From Frateuria_A sp051900415 (GTDB lineage: Bacteria; Pseudomonadota; Gammaproteobacteria; Xanthomonadales; Rhodanobacteraceae): a stretch of 64,000 nucleotides of DNA. The notes under the pieces were generated by a model. The model made no database searches. It was not told the origin of the DNA and worked only from the letters and a program-made list of their open reading frames with translations. Both the position numbers and the translations under genes were made by a program. Shown piece after piece: positions 58,116 to 64,000 of the stretch (position 1 is the first letter of the stretch; each line of letters begins with the position of its first letter). The stretch is taken from contig NZ_JBHZGL010000008.1 of assembly GCF_051900415.1 (NCBI RefSeq), positions 62,001 to 126,000 of the forward strand, read 5' to 3'.

Positions 58116-59488
58116 CGGGCACCTCCCTGGTGCGCGCCGCCGGCCTTGGCCTGCGGCAGGTAATCGATGGTGACGCTGTGTGCGCCGGTCACGTACTGCT
58201 TGAGCACGCGCTGCACATCGTCGGCAGTGACCTTCTGCAACGCTGCCAGATCCGTGTTGATGCGAGCCGGGTCACCCTCGATCAACGCGGCCTGGCCGAG
58301 GCCGAAGGCCTTGCCCTGCGCGGTCTGGCGTCCCTTGATTTCAGTGGTGAGCAGCTGCGTCTTGACTTTGTCCAGCTCCGCCGCGGCGATCGGCTGCGTG
58401 GCGAGCTTTTCGATTTCCGCGCGCAGCAGCTTTTCCGCGTCGGCCGGCGAGTGGCCGCTGGCGAGGATGGCATAGGCCACGAACAACCCCGGCCCAACCC
58501 GCGCATCGACCTCGGCACCGGCCTGCTGCGCCACCTGGGCGCGGTACACCAGTGACTGGTAGAGACGCGAGGACTCGCCTTGCGAGAGCAGTGCCGCGGC
58601 GACCTGCAACGGAATGGTGTCGGCGTCGCGCGCCGGCGGAGCCAGCCAGCTGATCGCCAGCGCCGGCAATGGCGCCGTGGCGCTGGTCTCGGTATAGCGC
58701 TTGTCCTGCGTGCGCGCCGGCTCCTGCACGGTCACCTGCGGGATCGGCGTGGACGGTTTGGGGATCCAGCCGAAGTAGCGGTCGACCCAGGCATCGAGCT
58801 GCTTGGGGTCGAAGTCGCCGACGACGATGAGCGTGGCGTTGTCGGGCCGGTAGAACGTGCGGTGGAAGTCGATCACGTTCTCAAGCGAGGCCGCTTCCAG
58901 GTCCTCGATGCTGCCGATGGTCGGTCGCTTGTAGGGATGCACCGTAAACGAGTGCGGGTCGATGGTGTTGAACAGCTTGCCGTAGGGGTTGGCCAGCACG
59001 CTCTGGCGGTACTCCTCCTCCACCACAGCGCGCTCGGACTTGAAATTCTTTTCGTCCACGTTGAGGTTGGACAGCCGCTCCGCTTCGGCCCACAGCAGCG
59101 TCTGCAGGTAATTGCCGGGGATCACCTCGAAGTAATTGGTGACGTCGTCGCCGGTGGAGGCGTTGTTGGCGCCGCCGACGTCCTCGGTCAGCCGGTCCAT
59201 CTGCTCGGCGTGCATGTGCGCCGTGCTCTTGAACATCAGATGCTCGAACAGGTGCGCGAAGCCGGAGCGGCCCTGCGGATCGTCCTTGGAACCGACGTGG
59301 TACCAGACCTGCACCGCCACGGTCGGGCTGGCGTGATCCTCGATGCTGAGCACCTCCAGCCCGTTGGCCAGCGTGCGCTGCTGGTACGGGATCGGCGGCA
59401 CTGACAGCTCGGCCGCCGCCAGCGGCGTGCCCGCCATCGCGGCGAGCAGGGGAATGGAGGCCAGCCAGCTGGCCCGGCGCTTACGCAT
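58112..59488 (-). CDS. Secreted M16 zinc metallopeptidase (catalytic subunit)
   Basis: A 458-aa protein with a Sec signal peptide (SWLASIPLLAAMAGTPLAAA). The inverted zinc motif HLFEH (H79, E82, H83) is intact, with the third ligand in the downstream SERAVVEEEYRQ region (around E157-159). The two-domain M16B fold is complete. It heads a two-gene operon with the non-catalytic partner (4-bp overlap). Such pairs act in the periplasm on peptides or small proteins; the substrate is unknown. Confidence 0.94.
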   Translation of the reverse strand: MRKRRASWLASIPLLAAMAGTPLAAAELSVPPIPYQQRTLANGLEVLSIEDHASPTVAVQVWYHVGSKDDPQGRSGFAHLFEHLMFKSTAHMHAEQMDRLTEDVGGANNASTGDDVTNYFEVIPGNYLQTLLWAEAERLSNLNVDEKNFKSERAVVEEEYRQSVLANPYGKLFNTIDPHSFTVHPYKRPTIGSIEDLEAASLENVIDFHRTFYRPDNATLIVVGDFDPKQLDAWVDRYFGWIPKPSTPIPQVTVQEPARTQDKRYTETSATAPLPALAISWLAPPARDADTIPLQVAAALLSQGESSRLYQSLVYRAQVAQQAGAEVDARVGPGLFVAYAILASGHSPADAEKLLRAEIEKLATQPIAAAELDKVKTQLLTTEIKGRQTAQGKAFGLGQAALIEGDPARINTDLAALQKVTADDVQRVLKQYVTGAHSVTIDYLPQAKAGGAHQGGAR

Positions 59489-59628
59489 GATCGATCCCTC
59501 CGTTGGAAAGCCTGCACCTTAGCAAGCGGGCAGGGGCGCGGATGCAGGACTGATGGGAGAGCCCCGTTGCCGCTTGACTCGACATTTAATCCGGGTAAAA
59601 CTTCGCGCCCCGCCAGAGAACCCACGCC

Positions 59629-60231
59629 ATGCATCCCCACGCGAGGACCTGTACCGCCTTCGAGGGTCACCGCCTGCTCGCCAGTGGCCCGTGCGTAGAA
59701 GTTGCGCTGGCGGTCAAGCGCGCCGCCGATGGCGGTGCGGCCGATGCCTTGCTGGTGTTCGACGACCGCAACGGCCGCCCGGTCGAGTTCGACCTGCGTG
59801 GCAGCGAGGCGGACGTGCTGGCGCGGCTGCAACCGGCACCGGCCCCGGTGCGTGGGCCGGGCCGGCCGCGGCTGGGCGTCACCGCGCGCGAGGTCACCCT
59901 GTTGCCACGCCACTGGGACTGGCTGGCCAGTCAGCCGGGCGGCGCCTCGGGGGTGCTGCGGCGGCTGGTGGAGCAGACCATCCGCGAGGGCGGCGGTCGC
60001 CAGCGCGCGCGCGAATCGGCCGAGGCGGTCGACCGCTTCATGCTCGCCATGACCGGCAACCTGCCCGGCCACGAGGAGGCCAGCCGCGCGTTCTGGCGCG
60101 GCGAACGCGAACGCTTCGCCCAACTCACCCAGGCCTGGCCGCGCGACGTACGTGATCACTTGCGGCACCTGGCCGCCATCGCGTGGGACGAGGCCGACGC
60201 GGCCAGCCCGGGCCGCGCCTCTTCTCCCTGA
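59629..60231 (+). CDS. DUF2239 family protein
   Basis: A 200-aa soluble protein of the DUF2239 family. It opens MHPHARTCTAFEGHRLLASG and contains the family blocks DALLVFDDRNGRPVEFDLRG, GPGRPRLGVTAREVTLLPRH (an HTH-like stretch with WDWLASQPGGASGVLRRLVE) and EASRAFWRGERERFAQLTQA. The middle resembles DNA-binding ribbon-helix or HTH segments, but the family has no established function. It starts 34 bp before an MFS exporter gene and may be co-transcribed with it. Confidence 0.87.
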   Translation: MHPHARTCTAFEGHRLLASGPCVEVALAVKRAADGGAADALLVFDDRNGRPVEFDLRGSEADVLARLQPAPAPVRGPGRPRLGVTAREVTLLPRHWDWLASQPGGASGVLRRLVEQTIREGGGRQRARESAEAVDRFMLAMTGNLPGHEEASRAFWRGERERFAQLTQAWPRDVRDHLRHLAAIAWDEADAASPGRASSP

Positions 60232-60265
60232 CACACCGGCGCCACGTCGCCAGCCAAGGACACCC

Positions 60266-61555
60266 ATGGATCATCACCCGACGGAAAGCCGCCGGTCCCC
60301 GCTGTTTGCCCATCGCGACTTTCGCCTACTGCTCGGCGGCAGCGCGGTATCGGCGCTGGGCGATCAGTTCACCTTGGTCGCGCTGCCATGGCTGGTCCTG
60401 CGCCTGACCGGCAACCCGGTGGCGCTCGGCCTGGTACTGGCCGCGATGGCGCTGCCGCGAGCGATCTTCATGTTGATCGGTGGCGCGATGGTCGATCGGC
60501 TCTCGGCCCGGCGCGTCCTGCTCCTGGCGCGCAGCGTCAACGCACTGCTGGTAGCGCTGCTGGCCGCCCTGGTGCTGACCGGCGCGGTCGGCATGCCGGC
60601 CATCTATGCGATCGCACTGGGCATCGGCGTGGCGACGGCGTTCGCCTATCCCGCCGGCTCGGCCTTGCTGCCGCAGCTGGTGCCACCGACACAGCTGGCC
60701 TCGGCCAACGCCTTGCTCATGGGCATGCGGCAGTTGAGCCTGTTCGTCGGCCCCGCGCTGGCCGGTGTAGTGATCGGCGTGCATGCCGGCCATGGCGCCG
60801 CCGAGGCACGGGGGCTCGGTCTCGCGTTCGCCATCGACGCGGTCAGTTTTCTCGCCTCGCTCGCCTCGCTGTGGTTGATCCGCACGGCCGCCGACCGCCA
60901 GCCCAAACCGGCTGGCAAGGGCGTGCTGGCCGACATCGGCGCTGGCGTACGCCATGTCTGGGGCGATCTGCCGCTGCGCGCCTTCATGCTTTACGCGGCG
61001 GTGGTCACGATCTTCGTCGGCGGGCCGATCCAGGTCGGCCTGCCGGTGCTGGCCAACAGCCGGATGGACCTTGGCGCCGCATCGCTGGGCATCCTGATGA
61101 CCGCCAACGGCGGCGGCATGCTGGTGGGTGGCTTCCTGGCACGGACGGTGGCGCGTGCGGTAGGCGGGCGGCTGGGCATGCTGGTGCTGGGCATGGACGC
61201 GCTGGCCGGCTTCGCGCTCGCCGCGCTCGCGCTGGTGCACAGCACCGTGCATGGCGCGTTGCTGCTGGCCGGCGTGGGCGTGCTGGCGGGCATCGCGCAG
61301 ATCGCGATCGTGAGCTGGATCCAGCAGCGCGTGCCGCCAGCCTTGATGGGCCGCACCATGAGCCTGCTGATGTTCACTTTCATGGGCATCGGGCCGGTGT
61401 CCGCCGCGGTGGCCGGCAGCCTGCTCAAGCTGGTGTCGCTCGGCGCGCTGTTCGCCGGTGCCGGGCTCGCGCTCAGCGTGATCGCGCTCGGCTGCCTGGC
61501 CAGCCCGGCCCTGCGCGGCATCGGCGCGGCGCGCCCGCAGAGCGCGCCCGCCTGA
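60266..61555 (+). CDS. MFS transporter (EntS-like group)
   Basis: A 429-aa, 12-helix major facilitator protein. It begins MDHHPTESRRSPLFAHRDFR with SAVSALGDQFTLVALPWLVL, and has a TM2-3 loop GGAMVDRLSARRVLLLAR (motif A) and a duplicated counterpart in the second half (GGFLARTVARAVGGRLGML). The general form is that of EntS/MFS_3-type exporters of siderophores or drugs; no siderophore genes are nearby. It follows DUF2239 by 34 bp and converges with the RND gene, 3 bp away. Confidence 0.85.
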   Translation: MDHHPTESRRSPLFAHRDFRLLLGGSAVSALGDQFTLVALPWLVLRLTGNPVALGLVLAAMALPRAIFMLIGGAMVDRLSARRVLLLARSVNALLVALLAALVLTGAVGMPAIYAIALGIGVATAFAYPAGSALLPQLVPPTQLASANALLMGMRQLSLFVGPALAGVVIGVHAGHGAAEARGLGLAFAIDAVSFLASLASLWLIRTAADRQPKPAGKGVLADIGAGVRHVWGDLPLRAFMLYAAVVTIFVGGPIQVGLPVLANSRMDLGAASLGILMTANGGGMLVGGFLARTVARAVGGRLGMLVLGMDALAGFALAALALVHSTVHGALLLAGVGVLAGIAQIAIVSWIQQRVPPALMGRTMSLLMFTFMGIGPVSAAVAGSLLKLVSLGALFAGAGLALSVIALGCLASPALRGIGAARPQSAPA

Positions 61556-61558
61556 GGC

Positions 61559-64000
61559 TCAGCTCGCGGCCTGCTGCCGGCCCAGCGCCTTGAGCCGCTT
61601 CTTCTCCTCGCGGCGCTGGCGCCGGGCGGCCTTGCGGATCTTGCGGTCGTAGCCCCACAGGTAGATCGCCGGCGTGCTGAGCAGCGTCAGCAACTGCGAC
61701 ACCAGCAGGCCGCCGACGATCGCGATGCCCAGCGGCTGGCGCATTTCCGAACCAATGCCGAAACCGATTGCCAGCGGCAGCGCCGCGCCCATCGCCACCA
61801 GCGTGGTCATGGTGATCGGGCGGAAGCGCACCAGCGCGGCTTCGCGGATCGCCTCCGGCGGTGGCAGGCTGCGCTCGCGCTGGGCGACCAGCGCGAAGTC
61901 GACCATCAGGATCGCGTTTTTCTTGACGATGCCGATCAGCATCAGGATCGCGATGATCGCCATCAGCGACAGCTGCGTCTGCGTCACCAGCATGGCAAGG
62001 AATGCACCCATGCCCGCGGCCGGCAGCGTGGAAAGGATGGTCAGCGGATGGCCCAGGCTCTCGTAGAGGATGCCCAGCACGATGTACATCGCCAGGATCG
62101 AGGCCAGCAACAAGATCAGGCCGTTGGACTTGGCCTGCTGCAGGCGTTGATTGGCGCCAGTGAAGTCGACACGGATGCCGTCGGGCAGGTGCACCGCAAA
62201 GGCCGCCTGCTCGACCAGCTTGACGCCCCGCTGCTGGTCCACGCCCTTGTCCAGGTTGTAGGTGACCGTCGCGGCTTCGAGCTGGTTGTGGTGGCGGATG
62301 CGCATCGGCGCGATGTTGGGTTCGATCCGCGCCAGCGCCGAGAGCGGGATCATCTCGCCGCGGCTGTTGCGCACGTGGATGTTGAGTAGCGCCTGCGGGC
62401 TGATCGACTCGGCCTTGGCCGAGGTCAGCACGACGCGGTACTGGTTGATGTCCGAATAGATCACCGATACCGGGTTCTGCCCGAACGAGTTGTACAGCGC
62501 CGAATCGATGTCGCCCATGCTCACGTGCAGGCGGCCGGCGGTCTCGCGGTCGACCTTGAGCATCTGCTGCTTGCCGGCCTGGTCGAAGTCACTGCCGACG
62601 TCGCGGAACTCCTTGGTGTCGCGCAGGCGACGGACCATCTTCAGCGTCCACGGCTGCAGGTCGCCGCCGTTGTCGCTGACCAGCTGGAATTCATACTGGC
62701 CGCCTTTGTCGCCGCTGCCGCCGCCGCCCAGGAACTGCGCGATGCTGATTTCGACCTCGACGCCGGCGAGCTTGTCCAGCCGCTTGGACAGGCGCTCGAC
62801 CACCTCCTTGGCGCCGACCTGGCGGTCGCCCGGGGCGTCGCCGCGGGGCTTGAGGTCCATGAACATCTGCGCCGAGTTGCCGACCGCACCGTTGCCGCCG
62901 CCGTTGCCGCCGAGCATGGTGAGCATGTCCGCGACCGCGGGGTCTTCCTTGATGAGCCTGGCCACCTGCTGCACGCGTTCGGTCAGCAGTTCGGGCGACA
63001 CGTTGGCGTCGGCGGTGACCTGCGCCTGCAGCTGGCCGGTGTCCTCGTCGGGCATGAAGGTGCCGCCGGCGGTCTTGCCCACCGCAATGCCCAGCACGAC
63101 GGTCAGTACCAGCAGGATCAGCGGCTGCCAGCGCATCAGCCGGCGATGGTGCATGGCCCAGTCCAGCGAGCGCTCGTAAAGCCGCAGCAGCGCGCGATCA
63201 AAGTTCTCCACGGCGCGCTCGATGCGGCCGGGCGGGCGCGGGTTGGCCGGCTCGGCGGTGAGCAGGCGCCCGCACAAGGCGGGCGTGAGCGTCAGCGAGA
63301 CGATCGCCGAGATCACCACCGCCGCGGTCAGCGTTACCGAGAACTCGCGCAGCAGCATCACCAGCATGTTGTTGCCGAACAGCAGCGGTGCGAACACTGC
63401 CACCAGCGAGAGCGTGATCGACACCACTGTGAAGCCGATCTCGCGCACGCCGGTTAGCGCCGCCTGCAGCGGCGGCATGCCGTGTTCCATGTGGCGCACG
63501 ATGTTCTCGATCACCACGATCGCATCGTCGACCACGAAGCCGATGCACAGCACCAGCGCGACCAGCGACAGCGTGTTCAGCGTGTAACCCAGCGCCCACA
63601 TCGCCACGAATGCGCCGGCCAGCGACAGCGGCACGCTCAGCGTGGCGATCAGCGTCGGCCGCAGCCGGCGCAGGAACACCAGCATCACCAGCACGACCAT
63701 CACGATCGAGATCAGCAGCGCGACCTCGACCTCGTGCAGCGCCGACTTGGTCGTCTGGGTCAGGTCGAACACCGCGTGCATCTGGATGCTGGCCGGCAGC
63801 GAGGCGCGCAGTTGCGGCAGCTTGGCGCGGATCGCCTCCACGGTGGCCACCGCGTTGGCTTCGGGGCGCTTGGCGATCTGCAGGCCGACCGTGCGCGCGC
63901 TGCCACTGGCGTCGGCAAACCAGGCCGCCTGGTACTTGTCTTCCTGGCCACCGTAGACGCGGGCGACATCCGACAGGCGCACCGGCACGCCATGCTTCAT
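61559..64000 (-). CDS. RND multidrug efflux permease, C-terminal part (runs off right edge)
   Basis: At least 813 residues of an HAE1-type resistance-nodulation-division pump (about 1030 aa when complete, so roughly 220 N-terminal residues lie beyond 64000). Proton-relay residues are visible: GFVVDDAIVVIENI (Asp pair of TM4) and LIGIVKKNAILMVDFA (Lys of TM10). Two large periplasmic loops and the second membrane half are present. The sequence has MdtB/MdtC/MuxC-like features. The cytoplasmic C-terminus is very basic (RKAARRQRREEKKRLK). Adaptor and partner genes would be upstream, outside the window. Confidence 0.93.
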   Translation of the reverse strand: MKHGVPVRLSDVARVYGGQEDKYQAAWFADASGSARTVGLQIAKRPEANAVATVEAIRAKLPQLRASLPASIQMHAVFDLTQTTKSALHEVEVALLISIVMVVLVMLVFLRRLRPTLIATLSVPLSLAGAFVAMWALGYTLNTLSLVALVLCIGFVVDDAIVVIENIVRHMEHGMPPLQAALTGVREIGFTVVSITLSLVAVFAPLLFGNNMLVMLLREFSVTLTAAVVISAIVSLTLTPALCGRLLTAEPANPRPPGRIERAVENFDRALLRLYERSLDWAMHHRRLMRWQPLILLVLTVVLGIAVGKTAGGTFMPDEDTGQLQAQVTADANVSPELLTERVQQVARLIKEDPAVADMLTMLGGNGGGNGAVGNSAQMFMDLKPRGDAPGDRQVGAKEVVERLSKRLDKLAGVEVEISIAQFLGGGGSGDKGGQYEFQLVSDNGGDLQPWTLKMVRRLRDTKEFRDVGSDFDQAGKQQMLKVDRETAGRLHVSMGDIDSALYNSFGQNPVSVIYSDINQYRVVLTSAKAESISPQALLNIHVRNSRGEMIPLSALARIEPNIAPMRIRHHNQLEAATVTYNLDKGVDQQRGVKLVEQAAFAVHLPDGIRVDFTGANQRLQQAKSNGLILLLASILAMYIVLGILYESLGHPLTILSTLPAAGMGAFLAMLVTQTQLSLMAIIAILMLIGIVKKNAILMVDFALVAQRERSLPPPEAIREAALVRFRPITMTTLVAMGAALPLAIGFGIGSEMRQPLGIAIVGGLLVSQLLTLLSTPAIYLWGYDRKIRKAARRQRREEKKRLKALGRQQAAS

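Overview
The window is a GC-rich gammaproteobacterial chromosome segment that spans the replication origin. Gene order (gyrB-recF-dnaN-dnaA | rpmH-rnpA-yidC-mnmE; lptM-dapF-DUF484-xerC-hslV-hslU; rsmG-parA-parB; algZ-algR-hemC), the dense short palindromic intergenic repeats and the protein sequences suggest Xanthomonadales (Lysobacterales), probably Rhodanobacteraceae. That placement is inferred from gene content, not from a phylogeny.

Origin and core genes (1-8553): gyrB (cut by the left edge), recF, dnaN and dnaA run leftwards; rpmH, rnpA, yidC and mnmE run rightwards. The dnaN-dnaA gap holds an AT-rich stretch and two perfect DnaA boxes and is the likely oriC. Two perfect 16-bp parS sites lie inside recF. 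Their cognate parA-parB is in the same window at 33.2-34.9 kb, so both halves of the chromosome segregation system are present.

8.7-24.4 kb: a ferritin-like YciE/DUF892 protein, ribokinase, a short CDF-like membrane protein, the lptM-dapF-DUF484-xerC-hslVU cluster, a divergent GNAT / RLAN-RimK ATP-grasp pair, an MHYT-GGDEF-EAL c-di-GMP protein, aroE and a gamma-carbonic anhydrase. 24.4-37.2 kb: oligopeptidase A, a CPA1 antiporter, an xthA-YecA-DUF4336 run, pirin, gluconokinase, a miniature SPFH protein, rsmG-parA-parB, a GT2, a DUF488 protein and a patatin phospholipase. 37.4-50.5 kb: an SLC13 permease with a possible leader ORF, a WYL regulator, a DmsC-like membrane protein, a DUF481 outer-membrane protein, algZ-algR-hemC, a 177-bp tandem repeat array, a carboxylesterase, a secreted S9 peptidase and an XRE/MmyB-type regulator.

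50.8-64.0 kb is an envelope and efflux region. A MarR-controlled tripartite pump (MarR, NodT-type outer-membrane lipoprotein, EmrA, EmrB) has a clear promoter and operator. It is followed by a PagL-like lipid A deacylase, a pair of secreted M16 proteins (one catalytic, one not), DUF2239, an MFS exporter and an RND pump cut by the right edge.

At least four intergenic repeat families are interspersed: REP-like palindromes beginning TGTAGGAGC, GGTGGGCTTCAGCCCACC-type pairs, GGGAATCG/GGGAATAG short tandem repeats, and long GGGGGAAGGTGCC hairpins. Several reach into genes and supply stop codons or C-terminal residues. I saw no tRNA, rRNA, CRISPR array, insertion sequence or prophage. The only stretch over 300 bases without a gene is 45379-45911, which is the tandem repeat array.
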